A stretch of 64,000 nt of DNA from Pseudomonas paeninsulae. Lineage in GTDB: Bacteria > Pseudomonadota > Gammaproteobacteria > Pseudomonadales > Pseudomonadaceae. Position numbers and translations under genes: made by a program. The notes under the pieces were generated by a model, which saw nothing but the letters and a program-made list of their open reading frames with translations, was not told the origin of the DNA and ran no database searches. The DNA lies in NCBI RefSeq assembly GCF_035621475.1, contig NZ_CP141799.1, positions 1 to 64,000 of the forward strand, given 5' to 3'. This document shows, piece by piece, positions 50,680-59,080 of this stretch. Each line of letters opens with the position of its first letter. The first letter of the stretch is position 1.

Positions 50680-51708
50680 ATGGAATATCACGAACTCAGC
50701 ATTGAAGAGCGCGCCACGATTCAAGTGGGTCGGTTGCATGGCATGAGCCAGCAAGCAATTGCCCAAGCACTTGGTCGCAACCGCTCCACGATCAGTCGTG
50801 AACTGCGACGTAACACCGGCTCCAACGGCATCTATCACGCACCTACGGCCCAGGGGCATATGCGTCAACGTCGAGAGGCGTGTCGCCCGCAAAAGAAGCT
50901 AGTGCCGGGCAGCGAACTGCTTGAGTTGGTGGTGGAGTTGCTGCGAAAAAACTTCTCTCCCGAACAGATTGCCGGCAAGCTGCGCAGCATGGATATTCCC
51001 AGTTTTGAAGATGCTTACGTTTGCCGCGAGACGATCTACAGCGCGGTCTATGCCCTGCCTGTGGGCGAGCTGCGCAAGGAGCTGATCCAGTGCCTGCGCC
51101 AGGGCAAGAGTACGCGTAGGCCGCGTGCAGGGGGCGTTGATCGGCGCAACCAGATCCCGGAGATGGTGAGCATCCATCTGCGTCCGCCAGAGATTGAAGA
51201 CCGCTTGATGCCGGGGCACTGGGAAGGTGATCTGATCAAAGGCAAGGCCAACGCCTCTGCTGTGGGCACGCTGAACGAGCGCAGTAGCAATTACCTGATG
51301 CTGATCAAGATGAACGATGCAACGGCAACTTCGGCGGTTGAGGGTTTCAGTGCGGCCCTCAACCGGATGCCGCTGGCTGTGCGCAAGAGCATGACCTACG
51401 ACCAGGGCAGGGAAATGACCCGGCATGCTGAGATCACCCAGAAAACAGGGGTGGCAATCTACTTCTGCGACCCGCACAGCCCCTGGCAGCGCGGCAGCAA
51501 CGAGAACATCAATGGCCTGATTCGCCAGTATCTGCCCAAGGGCACGGACTTGTCTGTATGTAGCCAGGAACAGCTGGATGCCATCGCTTATGAGTTGAAC
51601 ATTCGTCCACGTAAGCGCTTCAACTGGAAGTGCCCAATTGAGGTGATGTCAGAGATGATGGAAAAAGCGATGACGATGCAACATGATGCGCCCGCTTCAA
51701 TTCAATAA
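50680..51708 (+). CDS. IS30-family transposase
   Basis: DDE transposase of 342 residues. The N-terminal helix-turn-helix MEYHELSIEERATIQVGRLHGMSQQAIAQALGRNRSTISREL binds the ends. The catalytic triad is D184 (HWEGDLIKG), D241 (TYDQG) and E275 (RGSNENINGLIRQY), with 33 residues between the last two as in the DD(33)E pattern of IS30. The frame is full length and uninterrupted, so the element may be active. The ATG at 50680 is chosen over a GTG inside the inverted repeat. Confidence 0.95.
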   Translation: MEYHELSIEERATIQVGRLHGMSQQAIAQALGRNRSTISRELRRNTGSNGIYHAPTAQGHMRQRREACRPQKKLVPGSELLELVVELLRKNFSPEQIAGKLRSMDIPSFEDAYVCRETIYSAVYALPVGELRKELIQCLRQGKSTRRPRAGGVDRRNQIPEMVSIHLRPPEIEDRLMPGHWEGDLIKGKANASAVGTLNERSSNYLMLIKMNDATATSAVEGFSAALNRMPLAVRKSMTYDQGREMTRHAEITQKTGVAIYFCDPHSPWQRGSNENINGLIRQYLPKGTDLSVCSQEQLDAIAYELNIRPRKRFNWKCPIEVMSEMMEKAMTMQHDAPASIQ

Positions 51709-51710
51709 CC

Positions 51711-51736
51711 GTGTTGCACTCAGCTCCTGCAACCGC
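51711..51736 (-). repeat. IS30 right inverted repeat
   Basis: Read on the minus strand from 51736 it starts GCGGTTGCAGGAG and continues into the core CTGAGTGCAACAC (51723-51711). The core overlaps the new stop codon of azoR. Confidence 0.8.
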
Positions 51737-52346
51737 CCTGTGTTTGTGCATCGGTATATGAATCGAGCCGTAACTCTTTGCTCATGGTCGTGTGGTTCAT
51801 TTTGACTGTCGTCACATCCGTCACCCCGAGCATTTGCAGGATCGCTTTTAAATAGGGCTGCTGGAAATCCATGTGCTCATACATTTCACCCTTGCCGAAG
51901 CCGTAGCCTCCTTGCACTAGAAGCAGGTAAGCCTTTTTATTTTTCAGCAGACCGATATACGGGCTACCCGGTGTACCAGGCGCCAACGAGGTGGTGATAC
52001 CCATGCGGATAACCTGGTCAATATAGGCTTTGAGCGTGCTCGGTACAGACAGATTGTGCATCGGGCTACCGAGCACAATCACATCAGCCCCTTGCAACTC
52101 TTTGACCAGCACATCGCTGAAGGCTATGGCCTGCTGATCCTCGGCGCCGCGCGCCTGTTCCGGGGTAAACGCAGCCTTGACCCAGTGTTGGTTGACGTGA
52201 GGAATATCGGTATTGCCCAACTCACGGAAGACGAAAGTATCCTCCGGGTTGTGCCGTTTCCACAGCCCAACAAATCGCTCAGTTAACATCCGGCTATATG
52301 AGTCGCTTGGGTTGGGGCTGGCGTTTATGACCAAAACAGTTTTCAT
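51720..52346 (-). CDS. azoR: AzoR-type NAD(P)H flavin reductase, 3' end disrupted
   Basis: FMN-dependent NADH:azo/quinone reductase of the flavodoxin fold, 208 residues as it stands. VLVINASPNPSDSYSRMLTERF is the FMN phosphate loop, VIVLGSPMHNLSVPSTLKAYIDQVIR the flavin-binding segment and LLVQGGYGFG a later loop. The last residues GGCRS come from IS30. Across the element the original ending reads TQVDALFN and a stop, so about six native residues are replaced by five foreign ones; the enzyme may still work. Third gene of the tlpA-like, dsbD-like, azoR operon, 15 bases after dsbD. Confidence 0.88.
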   Translation of the reverse strand: MKTVLVINASPNPSDSYSRMLTERFVGLWKRHNPEDTFVFRELGNTDIPHVNQHWVKAAFTPEQARGAEDQQAIAFSDVLVKELQGADVIVLGSPMHNLSVPSTLKAYIDQVIRMGITTSLAPGTPGSPYIGLLKNKKAYLLLVQGGYGFGKGEMYEHMDFQQPYLKAILQMLGVTDVTTVKMNHTTMSKELRLDSYTDAQTQGGCRS

Positions 52347-52361
52347 CGAAGCTCCTTGTAC

Positions 52362-54395
52362 TTAATTCGCTAGCTGCTCGATCAATACCGTTGGCGTAAG
52401 TACCTGCGGCAATATCCTTGGTTCGCTTTCGCCCGGTTGGTACCAGAGATACAGCGGCACACCCGAGCGATCGTACTGTTCAAGAAACGCCGTAATGTTC
52501 GCGTCACCATTGGTCCAGTCGCCGCGCATCACCGCCACTCCAGCTTCGGCAAATGCCGCATGGGTTGTATCGCGGTCAATCGCCACCTGCTCATTGACCT
52601 TGCAGGTCACACACCAGTCAGCAGTGAAGTAGAGGAAGATCTGCTTGCCTTCCTCGCGCAAGCGTCCCAGCCGAGCCTCATCAAAAACTATTGCATCAGT
52701 TTTTTGTGCAGCAAGCGCGGGCTTTTGTCCTAGCTGGGTGAGCCCAAGGCCAAATGCCAACACGGCGGCCAGAACCGCTGGCAACCAGGCAGCCTTCTTG
52801 AATACACGCTGGCGCAAGCCGGTAGCCCACAAGCCAAAAGCCAGCAGCATGGCGCAACCGGTCACTGCAACTAGGGCACTCGCGGTGACTTGCTGGCTGA
52901 GTACCCAGAGCAAGGCGAGGGCGGTCAAAAACATCGGCACCGCCAGTACGTTGCGCAGCATCTGCATCCACGGCCCGGGTTTGGGCAGGCGGCGCTGCAA
53001 CGCAGGAACGAACCCCAGCAGTAGAAAGGGTAAAGCGATACCCAAACCCAGCCCGGCAAACACCAGCAGTGCGGCGGCGGTTGGCAGGACCAGCGCCGCG
53101 CCCAGTGCAGCTGCCATAAACGGGCCGGTACAGGGCGTTGCGACAAACGCTGCCAATGCACCCGTCCAGAACGCACCCGCTGTGCCCTCACGTGCAGCCA
53201 ACCCCGAGCCGGCATTTAACGAGGACAACTCGAATAACCCGGAGAGGTTGAAGGCTATCGCGCTGGTAAGCAGCAGCAATACGAGGATCACCCGTTGGTC
53301 TTGCAACTGAAACGCCCAGCCCACTTGAGCACCACCCGCGCGTAAAGCCAGTAGCACGCCGCCGAGTAGCAGGCACACGAGAATAACGCCCAGCGAATAG
53401 GCAATCGCCTCGCCACGTGCATTCGCCGCATTGCTGCCGGAGCGTGCAATGCTCAACGCCTTCAGGCTGAGGATCGGGAATACGCACGGCATCAGGTTGA
53501 GCAACAAGCCACCCACTATCGCCCCGGCCAGCGCGAGCATCGTCAGCGTCAGCGTGCTTTCGCTGTTGCTTTGCGCTGCGCCGACAACGGCCTCGACATC
53601 AAGGCCCAAGCCATTGCCCAGTGACAAGGTGCCGGTAAACGCATCGATGGGTTGCTTGCCCGCCTGCGTCTCGACAACCAGGACATCACCGTCGCGCTCG
53701 AAATGCTGCTCTGCTGCATTTTCAAGGGCATCTTTGGTCGCCGAATACAGGTGGGGCTGGTCGATCTGCATGGCAGCCGGAAACGGGACCAGTAAACGAA
53801 AAATACCGTTCTCAACCGTAAAGCTGGTTTGCGAGCCAAGCGGCCGAGGCAATGCCTGGCGCCATTGGGCAAACTGCTTTTGCAGCGCCGCATCAGCTTC
53901 GCCATCACCCACCGTCAGCGTGATATGCAAAGTGGCGCGTTCTGGTACGCAGGCATCGTAGCGACAGGCCAGATACTGCATATTCAGCCGAATGGGCAAG
54001 GCAGTGCCTGCAGGCAAACCGGCAGGAATGTTCAACGGCACCAGCAGCGCATAGGGCTGCCCGTAAACATGGTTCATCAAGCCATCGGCCAACAGGCTTT
54101 GCGGCACGGGATAGGACACATCGCCCACACTCAAGCCATCCGGCAGCTGCCAGGTCAGCTTGGCCGCCAGTCCGGCATCGCCGGGCTCTTTCCAATAGCC
54201 ATGCCATTCACCTTGCGGCTGCATATAAATGGCCAGCGTGGTGCTGCTGCCAGCGTCCGGCGTCCGGCTTTCGACAACCAGTGACGAGGCGATCAACACC
54301 TCATCCATGCCGGGCATCGCGGGTTCTGCTACGGACACCGTCGTGCAACACAGGCAAAGCGTTAGCAATAGGGATTTGATCGGGGAGAGTGACAA
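52362..54395 (-). CDS. DsbD/ScsB-type thiol-disulfide electron carrier
   Basis: Inner-membrane protein (677 residues) passing electrons from cytoplasmic thioredoxin to periplasmic acceptors. It has a signal peptide, then an N-terminal periplasmic domain with cysteines in YLACRYDACVP. The membrane core has the paired cysteines NLMPCVFP and ATPCTGPF, about eight helices. A C-terminal thioredoxin-like domain carries WCVTC in YFTADWCVTCK. The architecture is nearer to ScsB than to classical DsbD. The predicted start is TTG at 54395, uncertain. An intrinsic hairpin sits between it and the upstream thioredoxin-like gene. Confidence 0.9.
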   Translation of the reverse strand: MSLSPIKSLLLTLCLCCTTVSVAEPAMPGMDEVLIASSLVVESRTPDAGSSTTLAIYMQPQGEWHGYWKEPGDAGLAAKLTWQLPDGLSVGDVSYPVPQSLLADGLMNHVYGQPYALLVPLNIPAGLPAGTALPIRLNMQYLACRYDACVPERATLHITLTVGDGEADAALQKQFAQWRQALPRPLGSQTSFTVENGIFRLLVPFPAAMQIDQPHLYSATKDALENAAEQHFERDGDVLVVETQAGKQPIDAFTGTLSLGNGLGLDVEAVVGAAQSNSESTLTLTMLALAGAIVGGLLLNLMPCVFPILSLKALSIARSGSNAANARGEAIAYSLGVILVCLLLGGVLLALRAGGAQVGWAFQLQDQRVILVLLLLTSAIAFNLSGLFELSSLNAGSGLAAREGTAGAFWTGALAAFVATPCTGPFMAAALGAALVLPTAAALLVFAGLGLGIALPFLLLGFVPALQRRLPKPGPWMQMLRNVLAVPMFLTALALLWVLSQQVTASALVAVTGCAMLLAFGLWATGLRQRVFKKAAWLPAVLAAVLAFGLGLTQLGQKPALAAQKTDAIVFDEARLGRLREEGKQIFLYFTADWCVTCKVNEQVAIDRDTTHAAFAEAGVAVMRGDWTNGDANITAFLEQYDRSGVPLYLWYQPGESEPRILPQVLTPTVLIEQLAN

Positions 54396-54414
54396 GGCGA
54401 ACTCGGGCTTTAGT

Positions 54415-54455
54415 TAGAAAAACAGCAAACGGGCTGACGCGCTCACGTCAGCCCG
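54415..54455 (-). terminator. Terminator or attenuator between tlpA-like and dsbD
   Basis: CGGGCTGACG (54430-54439) pairs perfectly with CGTCAGCCCG (54446-54455); on the minus strand it is followed by TTTGCTGTTTTTC. It would reduce read-through from the thioredoxin-like gene into dsbD and azoR. Confidence 0.8.
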
Positions 54456-54469
54456 GCTCTCGATTACCT

Positions 54470-55525
54470 TTAGCGCAGCGCTTGCACAGCTTCTTGCAGC
54501 TGCGTGTCTCGCGGGCCTACAACCTTGCTCACCCGCCCTTTGGCGTCGATCAGCACCACGCTCGGAATCTCACGAATGGCAAAAGTGCGAAACAGTGCAT
54601 CGTTGGCATCGAGCACAAGGGGCAGTTTGGTTTGCGTGGTCTTCTGATAATCCAGCAGGTCTTCTTCGGTTGCCCACAAACCGGACGATATACCCAGCCA
54701 TTCCACATCGTTCTGGCCGAGCAGGGTCTCAACACTTTCGCGGACTCGCAGACAGTCTTTCGAGGTTTTTGGGCGGCTCTCTTCCAGGTAGGACTCGCAC
54801 CAGGGCGCAAAGAACACCAGCCCCTGGGCCTTGCCCGCTGCTGATTGGCCAAGGTCAATTTTTGCACCATCATTGCTCGTCACTTGCAGGCCAGTGACCT
54901 GCTCACCGACAGCAAACACAGGCGCTGCATCGGCTGTTTCTACGGTGGGTTGCACCGGTTGTTCCGCATCAGAGGTCAGCACTTTCTGCAGTGCGTCATG
55001 CAGTGCCTGATCATCCAGATGGCCGACATAACTGATGCGACCGCTGCGGTCGATCAATACATGCTGAGGCGTAACACGCAGATTGAGGTCGGCCGCCAAA
55101 CTGCCGTCATCAATCACGATGGGCATGGTCAGCCCCAGTTCCTTGCGATAAGCCATCACCGCATCGCGGTCATCGCTGAAGCCGGTGTTCACGGCGATGA
55201 CGTCAATCTGCTCGCCCAGCGTCTGCTGGATTTTTTCAAAGCCCGGCATCTGCTGCCGACAAGGCACGCACCAGGTCGCCCAGAACTTCAAATACACCGG
55301 CTTTTTACCGTACAGCTTCGGCAGATCGATTTCTTCACCATCAATGGTCTTGAGCACCGCAACAGGACCGGGCTTGCCGATCAGCGACGCTCCGGCAGCT
55401 TGCGCCCGGCGGGCACCTTCGGCGTCGTAGCTGCTATCCGCCTGGGCAAACTGAAAAACACTGGTGAGCACAAGCAGTGCCGCCAAATGCTTGTAGGGTT
55501 TGGACAAAATTGATAGTCGCACCAT
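54470..55525 (-). CDS. Double TlpA/thioredoxin-like periplasmic protein
   Basis: Secreted 351-residue protein with two thioredoxin-like domains in tandem. After a signal peptide (to about residue 30, QFAQA) the first domain (about 45-190) carries an intact WCVPC active site in FWATWCVPCRQQMP. The second (about 205-351) has WCESY in place of WCxxC, with a distant Cys in TSKDC, so it is probably not a conventional oxidoreductase. It would receive electrons from the DsbD-like membrane protein encoded next. Divergent from the MocR regulator across an operator-like inverted repeat. Confidence 0.88.
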   Translation of the reverse strand: MVRLSILSKPYKHLAALLVLTSVFQFAQADSSYDAEGARRAQAAGASLIGKPGPVAVLKTIDGEEIDLPKLYGKKPVYLKFWATWCVPCRQQMPGFEKIQQTLGEQIDVIAVNTGFSDDRDAVMAYRKELGLTMPIVIDDGSLAADLNLRVTPQHVLIDRSGRISYVGHLDDQALHDALQKVLTSDAEQPVQPTVETADAAPVFAVGEQVTGLQVTSNDGAKIDLGQSAAGKAQGLVFFAPWCESYLEESRPKTSKDCLRVRESVETLLGQNDVEWLGISSGLWATEEDLLDYQKTTQTKLPLVLDANDALFRTFAIREIPSVVLIDAKGRVSKVVGPRDTQLQEAVQALR

Positions 55526-55607
55526 GAACTCCTTGAAGCCGTCGTTGAAAAATTACCCCGCGATGGATCGCCACAGATCAACCGAACCTGCTGCCCTGCA
55601 TCGAACC

Positions 55608-55641
55608 GATGATGATTAACGGGGTGATGTTTATCATCATC
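55608..55641. promoter_or_regulatory. Inverted repeat between MocR gene and redox operon
   Basis: GATGATGATTAA (55608-55619) faces TTTATCATCATC (55630-55641), 11 of 12 positions complementary, with a 10-base spacer. It sits midway between the divergent genes and is the best candidate operator for the MocR-type regulator. Confidence 0.65.
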
Positions 55642-55700
55642 CATCGATAAAGGTGCAGTATAAAGACCCAAGAATTACTCATTACGCTAGACCATTAGCC

Positions 55701-57110
55701 ATGCATAACTTACATATCGAACTTGACCGGCACGCCGGCGTACCGGTTGCCGAGCAAATAAGCACAGCGATTGGCACAGCCATTCGCTGTGGTCGCCTCT
55801 ATTCCGGTGCGCGCCTGCCATCCTGGCGCGATCTCAGCGCTCAACTGGGCGTCGCACGCGGCACCGTGCGGGTTGCCTACGAACGTCTGATTGATGAGCA
55901 ACTCATCGTTTCGCAAGGCGCCGCCGGTACGTATGTGGCGCACCAGTTGCCTGCGGGTAGTCATGCCGATACCAGCGACCTGCGCAGCCCGCTGCCGGAG
56001 TTCTTTATCCAGCCGTTCAGTCAGCCGCCGTTGATGTTTCAGATGGGTGTGCCAGCGCAGGATGTGTTTCCTGGCAAACTCTGGGGCCGGTTAACTTCCG
56101 CAGCCGCACGTCAGACGGCCATCGGCGGTTCGGTCAGTTATCCGGACCCGCGTGGCGAACTGGTACTGCGCACCGAGATTGCGGCTTATTTGTCCGTCGC
56201 GCGCGGTTTGAGCTGCTCGCCTGCGCAAGTGATCATCACCAACGGCTACACGGGTGCCTTAGGCTTGATCATTCATGCACTTGGCCTGAAAAATAACAGC
56301 GCCTGGGTTGAAGAGCCGGGTTATCCACTGACCCGCACAGCCTTGTGCATGGCCGGCCTCAATCCCATCGCCGTGAATGTCGATGAACAAGGGCTTTGCG
56401 TCAGCGACGGTATTGCTCAAGCCCCGAATGCCGCGTTGGCTGTGGTGACTGCCGGCCAGCAAGCACCACTGGGCATGACCTTATCGCTAGTGCGCCGGCA
56501 TCAACTGCTCGATTGGGCGGCGCGCAATGCCAGCTGGATTGTTGAAGATGACTATTTGAGCGAGCTGCAATTGTCCGGGCGGGCAGCGCCCGCGCTGGCG
56601 TCACTTGATCGCTATGGGCGAGTGATTCACATCGGCACCTTCAGTAAAACGGTTAGTCCAGCCTTGCGCATGGGCTTCATAGTGGTGCCCTTAGAACACA
56701 CCAATCACTTTGCCGACGTTGCCGCCGCACTGGCCCCGGCATCCTCCGTCGTCACCCAGTTAGCGCTGGCCGAGTTTATGCGCAAGGGTCATTACCTGCG
56801 GCACTTGCGGCGCATGAAACGCACCTATCGCAGCCGCCTTGATGCGCTGCGTCAAGCACTGCAGCTCTCCAACGTCACCGACGCAATGGCCGGGCTGGCA
56901 CTGCTGTTGCGCCTGCCAGACAACGTCGACGACGCGGCAATTGTTGCTCAAGCAGCCGCGTTCAACCTTGCGCCAATGCCACTCTCAACGTGGTATGCCA
57001 AACCGCACGCGAGTCAATCGGGGCTATTACTCGGCGTAACAAACCTGCCCGAGAGTGAGCTGGACAGCTACTGCGAGCAGCTAAGGCTGCTGATTGAACG
57101 AACTATTTGA
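55701..57110 (+). CDS. MocR/PdxR-type GntR-aminotransferase regulator
   Basis: Transcription factor of 469 residues fusing a GntR winged helix to an aminotransferase-like domain. The DNA-binding part (to about residue 75) has GARLPSWRDLSAQLGVARGTVRVAYERL. The PLP fold begins near 125, with VIITNGYTGALGLIIHALGL, ASWIVEDDYLSEL and the PLP lysine K316 in GTFSKTVSPALRMGF. PLP or an aldimine is the likely ligand. It is divergent from the thioredoxin/DsbD/AzoR operon with 175 bases between and is its probable regulator. Confidence 0.9.
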   Translation: MHNLHIELDRHAGVPVAEQISTAIGTAIRCGRLYSGARLPSWRDLSAQLGVARGTVRVAYERLIDEQLIVSQGAAGTYVAHQLPAGSHADTSDLRSPLPEFFIQPFSQPPLMFQMGVPAQDVFPGKLWGRLTSAAARQTAIGGSVSYPDPRGELVLRTEIAAYLSVARGLSCSPAQVIITNGYTGALGLIIHALGLKNNSAWVEEPGYPLTRTALCMAGLNPIAVNVDEQGLCVSDGIAQAPNAALAVVTAGQQAPLGMTLSLVRRHQLLDWAARNASWIVEDDYLSELQLSGRAAPALASLDRYGRVIHIGTFSKTVSPALRMGFIVVPLEHTNHFADVAAALAPASSVVTQLALAEFMRKGHYLRHLRRMKRTYRSRLDALRQALQLSNVTDAMAGLALLLRLPDNVDDAAIVAQAAAFNLAPMPLSTWYAKPHASQSGLLLGVTNLPESELDSYCEQLRLLIERTI

Positions 57111-57417
57111 TGATCCAACTAGCTAGGCTGGAGGGCATAGACATGCAGAGTTCAAAGCCAACTCTTGGTTGATTCCTCCTGCAACGACAGGCCGCTCCTG
57201 GCCGGTTTTTGCCTGTCGCGACCGACTGGCTTGGGCAGTTTCAAGCAGTCGAGAATGGGCGTACTGGACAAGTCCGGTGTAAACAACGGGTCAAGAGCTA
57301 TGCAAATAGCGGGTCAAGTGAGCTGCAATTTCGCGCTATCTTCCGGCGCCTAGAACTTGCGTACCCGGGCCCCAGTCCAATACCTGTAATGTCTGTTCAC
57401 GCAAAAGGAGCGATGCC
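57111..57417. other. Intergenic stretch, no gene seen
   Basis: No coding sequence, hairpin or motif that I can support. It ends with AAAGGAG (57402-57411 area) as the ribosome site of the DUF1161 gene. It marks the far edge of the redox/MocR segment. Confidence 0.4.
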
Positions 57418-57648
57418 ATGAACAAATTCCCCCTGGCCATGCTGCTTGGTCTGTTTAGCTGCGCGACCCTGGCGGCGCCCAAGCCCTGCGAGGAACTGAA
57501 GCAGGAAATCGAAGTAAAGATCCAGGCCGCTGGCGTTTCCAGCTACACCCTGGAGATCGTGGACAACGACGAGGTGCAGGATCAGAACATGGTGGTCGGC
57601 AGCTGCGACGGTGGCACCCGGAAGATCATCTACCAGAAGAACGGCTGA
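57418..57648 (+). CDS. DUF1161 periplasmic protein
   Basis: Small exported protein of 76 residues. The signal peptide MNKFPLAMLLGLFSCATLAA precedes the mature segment PKPCEELKQEIEVKIQAAGVSSYTLEIVD...VVGSCDGGTRKIIY, the DUF1161 pattern with two conserved cysteines (in KPCEEL and GSCDGG) likely to be disulfide-bonded. Function unknown. A strong AAAGGAG ribosome site precedes the ATG. Confidence 0.85.
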   Translation: MNKFPLAMLLGLFSCATLAAPKPCEELKQEIEVKIQAAGVSSYTLEIVDNDEVQDQNMVVGSCDGGTRKIIYQKNG

Positions 57649-57651
57649 CTG

Positions 57652-57712
57652 TAGGCTGGGTTGAGCGGAGCGATACCGATGCTGCCCATACGATGGGTTA
57701 CGCCGCTACGTG
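57652..57712. repeat. Partial TGGGTTA-type repeat
   Basis: GTAGGCTGGGTTGAGCGGAG and GATGGGTTACGCCGC resemble the repeat family at 28510-28618 and 30785-30946, lying just after the DUF1161 gene. Confidence 0.5.
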
Positions 57713-57751
57713 CCTGACTTATCCGCGCTATGCGCCGGCCCCTGCCGGGTT

Positions 57752-58414
57752 TCAGTCGATAAAGGCCTGGTGCAACTCGGCCAGGCTGGCGAAATGATAG
57801 GTCGGGGCCTCGGCCAGCAACTCCTCGCGGCTGCCGAAACCATAGCCAACAGCTGCCGCATCCAGGCCATTGCGCCGCGCACCAATCAGGTCGTGCTTGC
57901 GGTCGCCGATCATCAGCGTCCTGTCCTTGGGTAGCTGCTCCTGCGCCAGCAGATGGGCAAGCAGCTCGACCTTGTCGGTGCGCGTGCCGTCCAATTCGCT
58001 GCCGTAGATCACCTCGAAGTGCCGGGAGAAGTCGAAGTGGCGGGCAATCTCCACGGCAAATACCGCCGGCTTGCTGGTGGCGATATACAGGGTGCGCTGC
58101 TGCGTCAGCAACAGCTCAAGCAGGTCGCCCACGCCATCGAACAGGCGATTCTCATACAGTCCGACGTCGCGAAACCGCTCACGGTAGTGATGCACCGCCT
58201 GCCAGGCCGTCGCCTCGTCGAAGGCATAGGTCTGCATGAAACACTGCAACAACGGCGGCCCGATAAAGTGCTCCAGCGCCTGCAGGTCAGGCTCGTCGAT
58301 GCCCAGCTGCGCCAGCGCATGCTGCACCGAACGGGTAATCCCTTCACGCGGGTCGGTCAGGGTGCCGTCGAGGTCGAAGAGGATGTTCTGGTAATGCATG
58401 CTGTCCTGCTTCAT
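57752..58414 (-). CDS. HAD phosphatase, Gph-like
   Basis: Haloacid-dehalogenase-family phosphatase of 220 residues, similar to phosphoglycolate phosphatase. Catalytic DxD in NILFDLDGTLTDPREGI, motif II in LYIATSKP, and motif III/IV in TLMIGDRKHDLIGARRNGL. Its start overlaps the stop of the preceding gene (TGATG), so the two are coupled. An internal ATG (MHYQ, 58399) is an alternative. The substrate is not determined by these motifs. Confidence 0.88.
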   Translation of the reverse strand: MKQDSMHYQNILFDLDGTLTDPREGITRSVQHALAQLGIDEPDLQALEHFIGPPLLQCFMQTYAFDEATAWQAVHHYRERFRDVGLYENRLFDGVGDLLELLLTQQRTLYIATSKPAVFAVEIARHFDFSRHFEVIYGSELDGTRTDKVELLAHLLAQEQLPKDRTLMIGDRKHDLIGARRNGLDAAAVGYGFGSREELLAEAPTYHFASLAELHQAFID

Positions 58415-58956
58415 CAGCTGGCATAGCCTTCCATCAGGTGCTGATCCTTCAGGCGCACGTAGTTGTCGGCGCTGTAGCGGAAGTAGCTGCGTTCCTTCTC
58501 GGTCAGCGCGCGGGCTTTTTTCGCCGGGCTGCCGACGTACAGGTAGCCGCTCTCCAGGTGGCTGCCGGGGGTGACCAGGCTGCCGGCGCCGAGCACCACT
58601 TCCGCGTCGATCACCACGCCATCCATGATGATGCTACCCATGCCGATCAGCACCCGGTCGGCGATGTTGCAGCCGTGCAGGGTGACGTTGTGGCCGATGG
58701 TCACATCGTCACCGATATTCAGCGGGTAGCCGCGCGGGTTGAAGGGCCCTGCGTGGGTGATGTGCAGCACGCAGCCGTCCTGAATGCTGGTGCGCTCGCC
58801 GATGCGGATGCTGTGCATGTCGCCACGGATCACCACCAGCGGCCAGATCGAACTGTCGGCGCCGATTTCTACATCGCCGATCACCACGGCGGAAGTATCG
58901 ACAAAGGCCCGCTCGCCGAGCAGCGGAGTGAACTGTTGGTATGTACGTATCGACAC
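58414..58956 (-). CDS. Gamma-carbonic-anhydrase-like protein (YrdA/PaaY)
   Basis: Left-handed beta-helix hexapeptide-repeat protein, 180 residues. Repeats of the form VVIGDVEIGADSSIWPLVVIRGD run through about residues 20-140. The three zinc histidines lie in CVLHITHAG and IGHNVTLHG. The family resembles gamma carbonic anhydrases, though many members have unknown activity. It is the first gene of the pair with the HAD phosphatase and is divergent from prlC. Confidence 0.9.
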   Translation of the reverse strand: MSIRTYQQFTPLLGERAFVDTSAVVIGDVEIGADSSIWPLVVIRGDMHSIRIGERTSIQDGCVLHITHAGPFNPRGYPLNIGDDVTIGHNVTLHGCNIADRVLIGMGSIIMDGVVIDAEVVLGAGSLVTPGSHLESGYLYVGSPAKKARALTEKERSYFRYSADNYVRLKDQHLMEGYAS

Positions 58957-59080
58957 GATAGAAACCTCTTAGGCTGCGGTGAGCTGTGATTGTAATTATG
59001 ATGACGGGCATATGTGCCGAGTCCACCCTGCCAAGCGCAGGCTCATGGCTTCAAACCCATTTCGTTACAGGTGCCCTATC

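Larger units (their letters stand above)
50625..51736 (+). mobile_element. IS30-family insertion sequence
   Basis: A 1.1-kb element with one transposase gene. The ends carry related inverted repeats (see repeat entries), including an identical CTGAGTGCAACAC core. CCT is duplicated at 50622-50624 and 51737-51739, the 3-bp target duplication expected for IS30. Removing the element plus one CCT rejoins an uninterrupted azoR reading frame, which fixes the boundaries and shows that the element entered the last codons of azoR. Both copies look intact, so the insertion is probably recent. Confidence 0.92.
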
